Source of the DNA: REEB52 sp964626905
GTDB lineage: Bacteria; Chlamydiota; Chlamydiia; Chlamydiales; SM23-39
Reading direction: 5' to 3'
Assembly: GCA_964626905.1 (NCBI GenBank)
Contig: CAZVHA010000007.1
Location: 17,657 to 81,656 of the forward strand
DNA: 64,000 bases
Shown: piece after piece, positions 18,746 through 27,642 of the stretch
How positions within the stretch are numbered: position 1 is the stretch's first letter
Layout of the letters: the number at the start of each line of letters is the position of its first letter
Position numbers and translations under genes: made by a program
The notes under the pieces: generated by a model
The model's database searches: none
Seen by the model: the letters and a program-made list of their open reading frames with translations, nothing else
What the model was told of the DNA's origin: nothing

Positions 18746-20145
18746 AACTCTACAACACTGAAACGAGAACATTGGAAGAGGTTCGACTCCATGGGCCAAA
18801 AATCAAGATGTACACTTGCGGCCCTACGATTTACGATTTTGCCCACATCGGCAATTTTCGCACCTATGTGATGGAAGATCTTTTGCGTAGAGCTCTCCAT
18901 TTTTTTCAATTGCCCGTCGAGCAAGTGATGAACATCACCGACCTTGACGACAAGACCATTGGAGGGGCAATCCGAAAAAAAATCTCTCTAAAGGAGTATA
19001 CCGATCCCTTTAAAATTGCTTTTTTTGAAGATTTGGAACAATTGGGGATCGAAAAAGTGGAGCACTATCCTGAGGCGACTCGCTATGTCCCCGAGATGAT
19101 TCAGATGATCGAATCCCTTTTAGAAAAGGGGATTGCCTACAGAGCAGAGAATGGGAGCGTCTATTTTTCGATTGGCAAATTTGAAAAATATGGGAGACTT
19201 TCCCACTTCAAACTCTCCGATCTCAAAGTCAATGCATCGGGAGAGAACGATGCCGATGAGTATGGCAAAGAGAACATTTCCGATTTTGCCCTATGGAAAT
19301 CGTTTGAACCTTGCCGCGATGGGAACATTTTTTGGGAGAGCCCCTTTGGCAAGGGGAGACCTGGCTGGCATATTGAATGCTCTGCAATGGCGACAAAAAT
19401 TTTAGGCGACACGATCGACATTCACTGTGGCGGCGTCGACAATCTTTTTCCCCATCACGAAAATGAGATAGCCCAATCGGAGGGATGTTCGGGGCATCTC
19501 TTTGTGCGCCACTGGTTTCACGTGGAGCATCTTTTAGTCGATCACAAAAAGATGTCGAAGAGCCTCGGCAATTTTTATACTTTGCGCGATCTTTTAAAAA
19601 AGGGGTATACGGGAAAAGAGGTGCGCTACTTGCTCCTATCGACCCACTACCGAGTGCAGCTCAATTTCTCTTTTGCCGCCCTCGACGCCGCCAAGGCGAG
19701 TTTAGAGCGGATTTCCGATCTCATTTTACGGCTTAAAAATGTGCAAGGCGAATGCGAACCGACATCCGTTTTGGCCGTTTTGGAACGGGCAGATGAAAAA
19801 TTTCGCCAAGAAATTGGCGATGATCTCAACATCTCAAACGCCTTAGCTGTCCTTTTTGATCTCGTCCGGGAGCTCAATACCGCCTGTGACGGGGGCAAAA
19901 TGGGGATGGCGGAGGCGCATCGAGCGCTCGATCTTTTAAAGAAGTGGGACGCAGTTCTCGGCGTATTGCCTTTGGGAGAGACAGAATCGGAAGTGCCGCA
20001 AGATTTGCAAATGTGTCTGATCCGAAGGGAAGAGGCGAGACGCAAAAAAAACTGGAAATTGAGTGATGAGATGCGCGATCAGATCCAAGCGCGCGGCTAT
20101 CTTATCGAAGATACCCCACAAGGGGCGAGGTTGAAAAAAAGATGA
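18739..20145 (+). CDS. cysS: Cysteinyl-tRNA synthetase
   Basis: Class I synthetase of 468 residues that charges tRNA-Cys. Seen: the zinc-site Cys27 in TCGPTIYDF, HIGN at 36-39, WHIECSAMA, HCGGVDNLFPHHENE and KKMSKSLGN near residue 271. It starts 7 bp before the end of the acyltransferase fusion and its stop overlaps the small winged-helix gene (ATGA), so translation is likely coupled. The cysS/lysS neighbourhood is also found in Chlamydia. Confidence 0.96.
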   Translation: MLKLYNTETRTLEEVRLHGPKIKMYTCGPTIYDFAHIGNFRTYVMEDLLRRALHFFQLPVEQVMNITDLDDKTIGGAIRKKISLKEYTDPFKIAFFEDLEQLGIEKVEHYPEATRYVPEMIQMIESLLEKGIAYRAENGSVYFSIGKFEKYGRLSHFKLSDLKVNASGENDADEYGKENISDFALWKSFEPCRDGNIFWESPFGKGRPGWHIECSAMATKILGDTIDIHCGGVDNLFPHHENEIAQSEGCSGHLFVRHWFHVEHLLVDHKKMSKSLGNFYTLRDLLKKGYTGKEVRYLLLSTHYRVQLNFSFAALDAAKASLERISDLILRLKNVQGECEPTSVLAVLERADEKFRQEIGDDLNISNALAVLFDLVRELNTACDGGKMGMAEAHRALDLLKKWDAVLGVLPLGETESEVPQDLQMCLIRREEARRKKNWKLSDEMRDQIQARGYLIEDTPQGARLKKR

Positions 20146-20387
20146 AATCAAAAACAACACCGGATGAGCGTTTTCTCATCAAACTCTACCAAACGGCGAT
20201 GGGCGGGGGAGATCCCCACGCGATGATCGATTATCGGGGCGTTGCAAAAGAGCTCGGGCAAAAAGAGACGGCGATCAAAAACATCATCAAACACTTAGCG
20301 CAGGCCAATTTTATTAAAAAAGTGGACGAGACAACCCTCTATCTCACTGAGCGGGGGTGCAGCTTTGTTCTTGATGCTTTGGAGTAG
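20142..20387 (+). CDS. Small winged-helix-like protein
   Basis: An 81-residue protein whose ATG overlaps the cysS stop. The pattern YRGVAKELGQKETAIKNIIKH, followed by LAQANFIKKV and LYLTERG, resembles a MarR/Lrp-like winged helix: helix-turn-helix then beta wing. It may bind nucleic acid, or it may be a conserved accessory protein of cysS. It overlaps the 3' end of lysS by 44 bp, tail to tail. Confidence 0.65.
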   Translation: MKSKTTPDERFLIKLYQTAMGGGDPHAMIDYRGVAKELGQKETAIKNIIKHLAQANFIKKVDETTLYLTERGCSFVLDALE

Positions 20388-21963
20388 ATTCGCTCTCTCG
20401 CAATAGGGGAAAAAAGATCACATCGCGGATCGATTCGGCGCTTGTGAAGAGCATGACGAGCCTGTCGATGCCGATGCCGACACCCCCCGTTGGAGGCATC
20501 CCTTGGCAAATCGCCTCCAAAAACTCCTCGTCGAGTGGATTTGCCTCTTCGTCTCCCTTCTCTTTTTTGAGGGACTGCTCTTCCAAAAGTTTCCTTTGAA
20601 GTTCTGGGTCGTTGAGCTCAGTGTAGGAGTTGCAAATTTCGCGTCCCAAAATAAAGCTCTCGAAGCGCTCGACAAGTCCCCCTTTTCTTAAATGGGGATC
20701 TCGATGCGGTTTACAAAGGGGAGTCGTCTCAATCGGATGGTCGATGATGTGATGGGGCTGGATTAAATGGGGCTCTGCAAATTCCTCAAAGAGCATCGAG
20801 ATCAAAATCCCCCGCGGGGCGCTACCCACCTGATTGGGGTCAAGGTGGCTTTGCTTCAAAAGGTGTTTTTTCATCTCGGCATCTGACATCTGATCGACAT
20901 CGAGATGGGCGTAGGTTTGGATCGCCTCTTTCATGCTGAGCCTTTGCCAAGGCGATTTGAGATCGATGACGATGGAGGTCCCTTCCGATGCAAAAGTGAC
21001 GGGGATTTTGGTGTCGCCGTAGAGATTCAAAGCGATGGTCTCAAAAAGCCCCTCGGTAAAATCCATCATGTCGTTGTAGTCCCAGCCGGCAGCATAGGCC
21101 TCAAGCATGGTGAATTCGGGGTTGTGGGTCCGGTCGATCCCCTCATTGCGAAACACTTTCCCAATTTCGTAGATCTTCTGCATTCCGCCGACAATCAACT
21201 TTTTTAAAGGGATCTCAAGGGCGATGCGCAAAAACATCGGCTGATTCAGCGCATTGAGGTGAGTGGTAAAGGGTCTCGCTTCAGCCCCGCCATAAACATT
21301 TTGCAAGACGGGCGTTTCAACCTCTTCAAATTCCCGCTCTTCCATGTAATTGCGGACGGCGAGGAGGATTTGCGAGCGCTTTCGAAACCTCTCAAGCGAC
21401 TCGGGGTGGGTGATAAGATCGAGCCATCTTTTTCTATAGCGGACCCCCTTGTCGGCAAGACCTGAATGTTTGTCGGGGAGAGGCAAGAGCGACTTGCAAA
21501 GGAGGGTCACTTTCTTCGCAAAGAGAGTCAGCTCCCCCTTTTGGGTCCGAAACAGATACCCCGCCACGCCGAGAATGTCTCCCAAGTCGAGCTTTTTTTC
21601 GAGGAATTTCATCGGGGTGATGTCAGGGGAGTTTAACCCTTCCACTTCGGTCACATCGCGGTTGAACATGACCTGGATCCGCCCCGTCTCATCTTGAATA
21701 TGGGCAAAGGCGTTTTTCCCCATCGGGCGAAAAAGGACGAGCCTCCCCGAGACAATGGCGTGCTGTGTTTGCCCAATCGAAGCCTCCTCATAATGACCGA
21801 CCTCTTTCCCTTCCATCTCAAGGGCAATCTGGGCGCTCCTTTGACAGCTCGCATACTTGGGGGGATATGGGTCAATTCCGAGAAGGCGAATTTCAGAAAG
21901 CGTTCGGCTCCGATTTTCAAACTCTTGAGTGCTGTGATATTCGGGTGAAGACATGGATTCCAT
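20344..21963 (-). CDS. lysS: Lysyl-tRNA synthetase, class II
   Basis: A 539-residue class II enzyme. An N-terminal OB-fold (about 60-170) is followed by the catalytic domain with motif 2 (KVFRNEGIDRTHNPEFTMLE) and motif 3 (GMPPTGGVGIGIDRLVML). The C-terminus is slightly extended (TPKHQEQSCTPAQ). The start could be Met1 or Met4 (21954). The region upstream holds IS fragments rather than a clear promoter. Confidence 0.96.
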   Translation of the reverse strand: MESMSSPEYHSTQEFENRSRTLSEIRLLGIDPYPPKYASCQRSAQIALEMEGKEVGHYEEASIGQTQHAIVSGRLVLFRPMGKNAFAHIQDETGRIQVMFNRDVTEVEGLNSPDITPMKFLEKKLDLGDILGVAGYLFRTQKGELTLFAKKVTLLCKSLLPLPDKHSGLADKGVRYRKRWLDLITHPESLERFRKRSQILLAVRNYMEEREFEEVETPVLQNVYGGAEARPFTTHLNALNQPMFLRIALEIPLKKLIVGGMQKIYEIGKVFRNEGIDRTHNPEFTMLEAYAAGWDYNDMMDFTEGLFETIALNLYGDTKIPVTFASEGTSIVIDLKSPWQRLSMKEAIQTYAHLDVDQMSDAEMKKHLLKQSHLDPNQVGSAPRGILISMLFEEFAEPHLIQPHHIIDHPIETTPLCKPHRDPHLRKGGLVERFESFILGREICNSYTELNDPELQRKLLEEQSLKKEKGDEEANPLDEEFLEAICQGMPPTGGVGIGIDRLVMLFTSAESIRDVIFFPLLRESESTPKHQEQSCTPAQ

Positions 21964-22023
21964 TTAACACGAAAAGCCCTCTTTTTGTCTATTGATTTTT
22001 TCTCGACTGTCTGTAAATTTTTC

Positions 22024-22056
22024 TGTGTCGAACCAAAGTTGTAATGTGTGCTCCTG
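22024..22056. repeat. Possible fragment of an IS end
   Basis: The segment TGTCGAACCAAAGTTGTAATGT near 22026-22047 (split as TGTCGAACCAAAG and TTGTAATGT) closely resembles the sequence beginning TGTCAAACCAAAGTTAAAATG at 63948-63970. Shared words suggest that both derive from the end of the same insertion sequence. The match is short, so this is tentative. Confidence 0.35.
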
Positions 22057-22058
22057 CA

Positions 22059-22130
22059 TTGATCGCCATGTCGATTGAAGCCATTTTTCACGAAAGCCGC
22101 TGAACCACAGGAAGGGCAACAGGTGCGCAT
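22059..22130 (-). pseudogene. Remnant of IS1-family InsA (zinc-finger N-terminus)
   Basis: 24 codons from the ATG at 22130 read MRTCCPSCGSAAFVKNGF then NRHGDQ, the Cys-x2-Cys zinc-binding start of IS1-family InsA proteins (CPxCGS...KNG...RHGxQ). The expected continuation (RYLCKDC) is missing; the frame runs on into unrelated sequence and the lysS gene. The 328-bp gap between lysS and the DUF4116 gene thus holds IS debris rather than a gene. Confidence 0.6.
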
Positions 22131-22230
22131 ACAATAATCTTTTGTTAAATCGGCTAGGCGTTATTTCAATTAACTGAAAACTATCCTATCCCTTATTGCC
22201 TTGCCTCAAACTCAACCTCGGGATTTATTG

Positions 22231-22261
22231 TTGACAGAAGAAGCGGGTGGTATGCTACCAT
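22231..22261 (+). promoter_or_regulatory. Possible promoter of the DUF4116 gene
   Basis: A perfect TTGACA at 22231-22236 lies 55 bp upstream of the start. The -10 is uncertain: TATGCT follows at 14 bp and TACCAT at 19 bp, neither at the ideal 17. Confidence 0.3.
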
Positions 22262-22291
22262 TGCTGCGTAATTCATTTAACAGGAGGAAAA

Positions 22292-23590
22292 ATGGTTAGT
22301 CGTATTGGTTTTTTTGTGGAAAGCGAGAAGAACTGCGCGTCTGCTGCTGTTCAGCAAGGTGACAGCGAAAAGTTCGAAGGTGAGAAGGCTAGAATGCTTA
22401 CTGTTGTTCGGAGAGATGCCCTGGCATTGGCCTCTGCCAGCGCACAGCTCCAAGATGACAAGGATGTAGCGCTTGCTGCTGTTGAGACCTGGGGCTGGGC
22501 ACTTGAGTATGTCAGCACACGGCTCAAAGATGACGAGGATGTAGTGCTTGCTGCTATTCAGAACAGCGGCAATGCACTTAAATATGCCAGCGCACGGTTC
22601 CAAAATGACAAGGATGTAGTGCTTGCTGCTGTTCAGAGCGGGGGCAATGCACTTAAATATGCCAGCGCAAGGCTCAAAGGTGACAAGGCTGTAGTGCTTG
22701 CTGCTATTCGGGAGGATGATTGGGCATTTGAGGAGGCTAGCGAAGATCTCAAAGATGACAAGGATGTAGTGCTTGCTGCTGTTCAGCGAGGTGGTTTGTT
22801 ACTTCAGAAGATCAACGAAGATTTCAGAGATGACGAGGTTGTAGTGCTTACTGCTGTTCTGATGCATCATCAGGAATTTGAATTTGCCAGCGCACGGCTC
22901 AAAGATGACAAGGATGTAGTGCTTGCTGCTGTTCAGAGCAGGGGCCTGGCACTTAAGTATGCCAGCGCACGGCTCAAAGATGACAAGGATGTAGTGCTTG
23001 CTGCTGTTCAGAGCAGGGGCCTGGCACTTGAGTATGCTAGCGAAGATCTCAAAAATGACAAGGATGTAGTACTTGCTGCTGTTAAGGCCTGGGGCAGTGC
23101 ACTTGCGTATGCCAGCGCACGGCTCAAAGATGACAAGGATGTAGTGCTTGCTGCTGTTCGGCACGATCACCGCCCATTTAAATTTGCCAGCGAAGATCTC
23201 AAAGATGACAAGGATGTAGTGCTCGCTGCTGTTCAAATTAGGGGCTGGGTACTTGAGTATGTCAGCGCACGGCTCAAAGATGACAAGGATGTAGTGCTTG
23301 CTGCTGTTCAGAGTAGGGGCCTGGCACTTGAGTATGCTAGCGCACGGCTCCAAGATGACAAGGATGTAGTGCTTGCTGCTGTTCGGAACATTGACCTGGC
23401 ACTTAAATATGCCAGCGCACGGCTCAAAAATGACGGGGATGTAATGCTTACTGCTGCTCGGAAGAGCTTGGTACCTGAGTATATCAGAAAAGATCTCGAA
23501 GATGACAAGGATGTAGTGCTTGCTGCTGTTCGGAACGATCCCCGCGCATTTCCATTTGGCAGCGACGAACGGAAAATGACAAGCATGTAG
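22292..23590 (+). CDS. DUF4116-repeat protein with frayed 3' end
   Basis: A 432-residue protein. The start is fixed by AGGAGG 6 bp upstream of the ATG at 22292. About fifteen tandem 25-residue repeats follow, with consensus DDKDVVLAAVQSRGLALEYA then SARLK. Each is encoded by a 75-bp unit, and adjacent units are nearly identical at DNA level in the middle, so the array probably expands and contracts. This is the DUF4116 family, common in amoeba-associated bacteria and thought to form a helical solenoid; function unknown. The last repeat is disrupted: a small deletion near 23570 shifts the frame, and it ends as SDERKMTSM. The next repeat's sequence continues out of frame into repeat copy D. Confidence 0.85.
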   Translation: MVSRIGFFVESEKNCASAAVQQGDSEKFEGEKARMLTVVRRDALALASASAQLQDDKDVALAAVETWGWALEYVSTRLKDDEDVVLAAIQNSGNALKYASARFQNDKDVVLAAVQSGGNALKYASARLKGDKAVVLAAIREDDWAFEEASEDLKDDKDVVLAAVQRGGLLLQKINEDFRDDEVVVLTAVLMHHQEFEFASARLKDDKDVVLAAVQSRGLALKYASARLKDDKDVVLAAVQSRGLALEYASEDLKNDKDVVLAAVKAWGSALAYASARLKDDKDVVLAAVRHDHRPFKFASEDLKDDKDVVLAAVQIRGWVLEYVSARLKDDKDVVLAAVQSRGLALEYASARLQDDKDVVLAAVRNIDLALKYASARLKNDGDVMLTAARKSLVPEYIRKDLEDDKDVVLAAVRNDPRAFPFGSDERKMTSM

Positions 23591-23599
23591 TGCTCGCTG

Positions 23600-23684
23600 C
23601 TGCTTCGGCGCCGGCTTCGCCTGGCTCAAATGGCAGGGCGCCTCCTTGGCATTTCACACTTTTTGAGCGGTCGCAGTATATACC
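23600..23684 (+). repeat. Half copy (D) of the structured palindromic repeat
   Basis: From GCTTCGGCGCCGG to the TATATACC end this matches the 3' half of the full copies at 28366, 36688 and 50008, including the conserved GGCGCCTCCTTGGCA. The 5' half is absent; DUF4116 coding sequence occupies its place. It looks like a truncated or recombined copy fused to the broken end of that gene. Confidence 0.6.
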
Positions 23685-23760
23685 GTGTACGGCATGTAAA
23701 TTTTTTTTGTTGCACAATTTGGTGTCAAAAAATTAGAATGCTCCCTTTGTGAGGTGACGA

Positions 23761-25002
23761 GTGTGGCATTTAAAAGAAAAGTTAGCAAAAAAGATCTCTC
23801 CCGTGAAAACCGAGTTCCCAGATTCTCCGAGAAGGACCAATAGAATCATTTGGATTTTCATCGGTTTTTGCGTGATGGCGTCCTGCTTGATTGCATCCGT
23901 TGCGATATTTTCCCATTACTTCATAAAGTTTAAAATCAAACAAAAGGAAATTAACCAGCTAACCAAAACAATGAGTAGGGGAATGGTCACCTCTCACTGT
24001 TTTGGGAAAGTACCTATTCCTCCCAGACTCGCCAATGTTCCCTTTGCCGACGATCTGGGGATAGTCCTCGGTGTAAAATCAGTGCCTATCCGCAATGTGA
24101 GGGCCCCTCACAATGCGAGTTTAATCCGAACTGCATCTGGATATGAGCTGTTTTTTCGCTACGATGTTGTGAGCTGGAAATCTTATTTTGCCCCCTACTT
24201 TTCCCGAATAGGAGTTGTCCATCTCAACGATCAATTTGAGCAAGGGGAGCAAGAATTTAGGACGCTTGATTTGGACAATGATTTTGCTGAAGATCCACGA
24301 GCTATGTTTGTGGGCGATCAGTTGTATGTATTTTGTAACATTTTAGATACAGATAATCTGAAGTGCCGTTCTATGTGTGTCGCAAATGTTGATCCGTCGT
24401 CTTTCAACGTAAATTATAGAACTGTTTTAGAGATGAATTTCCAATGGATGGAAAAGAACTGGATTCCATTTGAGTACGTTGGGGCAAACCAGGAACCGAA
24501 ATTATTTTTGGAGTATAGGATTTCGCCTCGAAAACTCCTCGAAGTTCCAGATCCTCAGGGAGGGGCTATGGTGGATTTAAGAACTCCTAAAGGGACCGCC
24601 TATATTACGTTACCTTGGGCAAACAAGTGGGGGGAGCCACGAGGGGGAACTCCCTTTATAAAAGTGGGGGATGAATACCTCAGTTTTTTTCACAGCGGAT
24701 TCCACGAGGCCAATGGTTTAATTTGGTACGTCATGGGGGCCTACACATCCGAAGCTCATCCTCCTTTTCGGATTACCGGCATTTCTGATTACCCGATTCT
24801 TTTTCGAGGGATATTTGATTCTCCAGTGATACATACAGCAGACGCGCACAAGCGAGTTATTTTCCCTGCGGGGATCGTTGTAGAAAAGAGGGGGGGTAAA
24901 GAAATTGCCCACGTTTCCTGTGGAGAAAACGATTGTGCTGTTAAAATCGTCTCCTTTGATCTGGAAAAGCTCATGCAAAGTATCGGTCGGCTCGAAAAAT
25001 AG
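23761..25002 (+). CDS. Membrane-anchored beta-propeller protein, GH130-like
   Basis: A 413-residue protein with a GTG start (GAGGTGA just upstream). Residues about 28-55 are a transmembrane helix after a basic cytoplasmic tail, so it is a type II anchored protein. The external part has propeller-like motifs seen in GH130 glycoside phosphorylases: RAPHNASLI, AEDPRAMFVGDQLYVF, EKNWIPFEY and PRGGTPFIKVGDEYLSFFH. Whether it hydrolyses, phosphorolyses or only binds glycans cannot be told. ogt starts 3 bp downstream. An alternative is a eukaryotic-type glycan-modifying enzyme of the same fold. Confidence 0.6.
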   Translation: MWHLKEKLAKKISPVKTEFPDSPRRTNRIIWIFIGFCVMASCLIASVAIFSHYFIKFKIKQKEINQLTKTMSRGMVTSHCFGKVPIPPRLANVPFADDLGIVLGVKSVPIRNVRAPHNASLIRTASGYELFFRYDVVSWKSYFAPYFSRIGVVHLNDQFEQGEQEFRTLDLDNDFAEDPRAMFVGDQLYVFCNILDTDNLKCRSMCVANVDPSSFNVNYRTVLEMNFQWMEKNWIPFEYVGANQEPKLFLEYRISPRKLLEVPDPQGGAMVDLRTPKGTAYITLPWANKWGEPRGGTPFIKVGDEYLSFFHSGFHEANGLIWYVMGAYTSEAHPPFRITGISDYPILFRGIFDSPVIHTADAHKRVIFPAGIVVEKRGGKEIAHVSCGENDCAVKIVSFDLEKLMQSIGRLEK

Positions 25003-25004
25003 CG

Positions 25005-25463
25005 ATGAAGAGCGCAATTGAGATCGAAACGCCTTTAGGCCGCATGGTGGCCACCGGGGATGATCAGTTTCTCTATGAGCTTCGGTTCACAAGAGATCCC
25101 ATGTCTCTTTCCAACATTAAGACAAAACCGCTTGCGTCCATTGAAGAGGAGCTCTTTGCCTATTTTGAAGGGAGGCTAACCCTTTTTGCAACTCCGATCC
25201 AAATGGAGGGGACCTCTTTTCAGCAAAAGGTGTGGAAAGAACTCCAAAAAATTCGCTTTGGCGCCACCTCTTCCTACTCGCAGATCGCCCAAGCGATCGG
25301 CTCCCCTTTTGCTGTCCGAGCTGTCGGAGGCGCTAATGGAGCAAATCCACTCGCAATCATCGTCCCGTGCCATCGAGTGATCCAGGCGAATGGAAACATG
25401 GGGGGATATAGCGCAGGGCTCCATCGCAAAGAATGGCTCCTCAGGCACGAGATCAAAAGATAG
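25005..25463 (+). CDS. ogt: Methylated-DNA-protein-cysteine methyltransferase
   Basis: A 152-residue Ada/Ogt-type suicide repair protein that moves the alkyl group from O6-alkylguanine to its own Cys. The active-site block IIVPCHRVIQANG and the preceding FGATSSYSQIAQAIGSP are intact. It follows the propeller gene by 2 bp and overlaps the convergent priA end by 11 bp. Confidence 0.93.
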   Translation: MKSAIEIETPLGRMVATGDDQFLYELRFTRDPMSLSNIKTKPLASIEEELFAYFEGRLTLFATPIQMEGTSFQQKVWKELQKIRFGATSSYSQIAQAIGSPFAVRAVGGANGANPLAIIVPCHRVIQANGNMGGYSAGLHRKEWLLRHEIKR

Positions 25464-27642
25464 AGATTGGATCGACATCGATTTTTGCTGCTGGAAGGTC
25501 TTTCAAATAGGGGAGGATCTGATGGATTTTGGCCCCTTTGAGGACGATCTGGAAGCGAAAGAGGTCTTTTACTTTTGCATAACCGGATGGCATGGGAGGC
25601 CAAATCTCAATGTGGGGCGCCCCTTTTTTCTTGAGCATCTGGTACGCCGTTTCTCCTTTTTCTTTTGCCTTCTCTTCATTTGCATCTGTGAAAAGCAATT
25701 TGACGAGGTGCGAGAAGGGGGGATAGCCAAAGGTGCGCCGCTCTTCGATTTGCGCTTTGTAAAAGGTCTCGTAATCTTGGGCAGCGGCCCATTTGAGTGT
25801 AGGATGATCGGGTAAAAAAGTCTGGATGATCACTTCGCCTTCGAGCTCTGCCCTTCCCGCTCTTCCAGCCACCTGCGTAATCAGCTGAAATACCTGTTCT
25901 GGAGATCTAAAATCGGGGATGAAAAGAGCGGCATCGGGATTGAGGACGCCGACGAGGGTGACAGAAGGGAAGTGAAATCCTTTCGCGATCATCTGCGTTC
26001 CGATGAGAACATCGGCCTTGTGCGCCCGAAATTGTTTAAACATCTCTTCGTGGCTATTTTTTTTGTGGGTCGTATCCCGGTCCATTCTCAATGTCCGCAC
26101 CTCGGGAAAAATCGCGTGTAAACTCCGTTCGACATGCTCTGTGCCAAATCCCTTAAATTGGAGATTTTCTCTTGAGCTGCAAGAGGGGCACTCGCGCAAA
26201 ATTTCCCTTTGGAAATGGCAAAAATGGCATTTCAGGGCAAAATCATTTTTGTGGAAGGTGAGCGCGAGATCGCAGTGGGGACATTTGATGATGTGAAGAC
26301 ACTGTTTGCAAACTTGCATCCGGTGATAGCCGCGCCGGTTGAGAAAAAGGAGCGTCTGTTCTCCCTTATCCAACCGTTTTTTGATCCCTTCTAAAAGCGC
26401 ATCTGAAAAATGGGTAAAGCCGCTCTGTTTTTCGACGCTGAGCGCCATATCGACGATGGTCACTTTTGGCATCGGAGCTGAAGTGGCCCGAGATAAAAGT
26501 TCATGGAACTGGTACTTGCCGATACTCGCGTTATAGCGCGATTCGATCGAGGGCGTTGCGCTTCCCAAAATGACGGAACATCTTTCGATAAACCCCCTCA
26601 TGACGGCTGTATCTCTTCCGTGATAACAAGGGGTTTCATCGCTTTGCTTATAGGAAGAGTCGTGCTCTTCATCGACGATGATGAGCCCTAAGTTTTGTGC
26701 AGGGCAAAAAAGGGCCGATCTCGCCCCAATCACAAGTTTCGCCTTTCCCCCTCGTAAGTCTTCCCAAGCTGTTGTCCGCTCCCCCAACGAGCGGCGGTGG
26801 TGCAAAATGGCGATCTTTTGCGAAAAGCGGGCCTTAAAACGCTCAATCGTCTGCGATGTGAGAGAAATTTCGGGCACGAGCATGATCGCCGAGCGGTTCA
26901 TCTCCAGTGCCCTTTGAATCGCCTGCATGTAGACTTCCGTTTTCCCACTCCCCGTCACTCCATAGATCAGATGGGTTGCAAATTCTTTTGTCTCAATTGT
27001 CTGACAAATCGCATCAAGACTTCTTTTTTGTTCTGCATTGAGCAATTTAGGCAAAGTGGGGAAAAACTCCTCTTCCAAAAGCTCTTTTTTCACATCGACT
27101 TTTTGCGCAGTGATCCACCCCTCTTTGGCAAGGGAAGCTGCAGCTTTTTTGGATCCTTCTAAATCGGTCAAAAAGAGCCCTTTGGGAGCGTGCAAAATCT
27201 CTTCGAGAACGGCTGCTTTTTGGGCTGCTTTCCCTCGAAATAGTTCGATCGCCTTGATGCACTCGTCATGAGTTTTGGCCAATGTTAAAAAGAGCTGTTT
27301 TTTTTCCGAGACCCCTTTGCGCACATTCACGGGGATAAAGCATCGTAACACTTTTTGCAAGGGGGCACAGTAGTAGTGGGACATCCAATGGGCGAGCTTC
27401 CACTGCGGATCGGAAAGTTCTCCTTTGGGAGAAAGAATTTTGGCGATCTCTTTTACTCCGGGCCACTCTGTTTGATTTTTGATTTTGGAAATGGTCCCCT
27501 TTTTGAATTTTGATTGGAGGGGAACTTCCACCCGCATCCCCAACTCGACATTGAGTCCTTCGGGCACTTTATAATCGAGCGGCTTTGCGAGATTTTGGTC
27601 GAGCAAAACTTCTACGAAAATTTCTGGCAAAGGGCCCTCCAC
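25453..27642 (-). CDS. priA: Primosomal protein N' (replication restart helicase)
   Basis: A superfamily 2 3'-5' helicase that reloads the replisome at stalled forks. Visible: GVTGSGKTEVYMQA (Walker A), IIVDEEHDSSYKQ (Walker B), GSATPSIES, LFLNRRGYHR, the zinc-binding Cys pairs (CKQCLHIIKCPHCDLAL, CHFCHF, CPSC) and QVAGRAGR. The open frame extends upstream to 27837 inside the neighbouring gene. The GTG at 27642, preceded by GAGGT, gives MEGPLPEIFVEVLLDQ and a normal length of 729 residues. It overlaps the upstream gene by 31 bp. Confidence 0.92.
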   Translation of the reverse strand: MEGPLPEIFVEVLLDQNLAKPLDYKVPEGLNVELGMRVEVPLQSKFKKGTISKIKNQTEWPGVKEIAKILSPKGELSDPQWKLAHWMSHYYCAPLQKVLRCFIPVNVRKGVSEKKQLFLTLAKTHDECIKAIELFRGKAAQKAAVLEEILHAPKGLFLTDLEGSKKAAASLAKEGWITAQKVDVKKELLEEEFFPTLPKLLNAEQKRSLDAICQTIETKEFATHLIYGVTGSGKTEVYMQAIQRALEMNRSAIMLVPEISLTSQTIERFKARFSQKIAILHHRRSLGERTTAWEDLRGGKAKLVIGARSALFCPAQNLGLIIVDEEHDSSYKQSDETPCYHGRDTAVMRGFIERCSVILGSATPSIESRYNASIGKYQFHELLSRATSAPMPKVTIVDMALSVEKQSGFTHFSDALLEGIKKRLDKGEQTLLFLNRRGYHRMQVCKQCLHIIKCPHCDLALTFHKNDFALKCHFCHFQREILRECPSCSSRENLQFKGFGTEHVERSLHAIFPEVRTLRMDRDTTHKKNSHEEMFKQFRAHKADVLIGTQMIAKGFHFPSVTLVGVLNPDAALFIPDFRSPEQVFQLITQVAGRAGRAELEGEVIIQTFLPDHPTLKWAAAQDYETFYKAQIEERRTFGYPPFSHLVKLLFTDANEEKAKEKGETAYQMLKKKGAPHIEIWPPMPSGYAKVKDLFRFQIVLKGAKIHQILPYLKDLPAAKIDVDPISIF

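Noticed and set aside
22440..23520. Regularly repeated DNA that could suggest a CRISPR array
   Set aside because: The 75-bp units are contiguous, in frame and encode DUF4116 repeats; there are no unique spacers.
22799..23629. 276-codon open frame antisense to the DUF4116 gene
   Set aside because: It mirrors the 75-bp repeats of the sense gene, which has the ribosome-binding site and the known family pattern.
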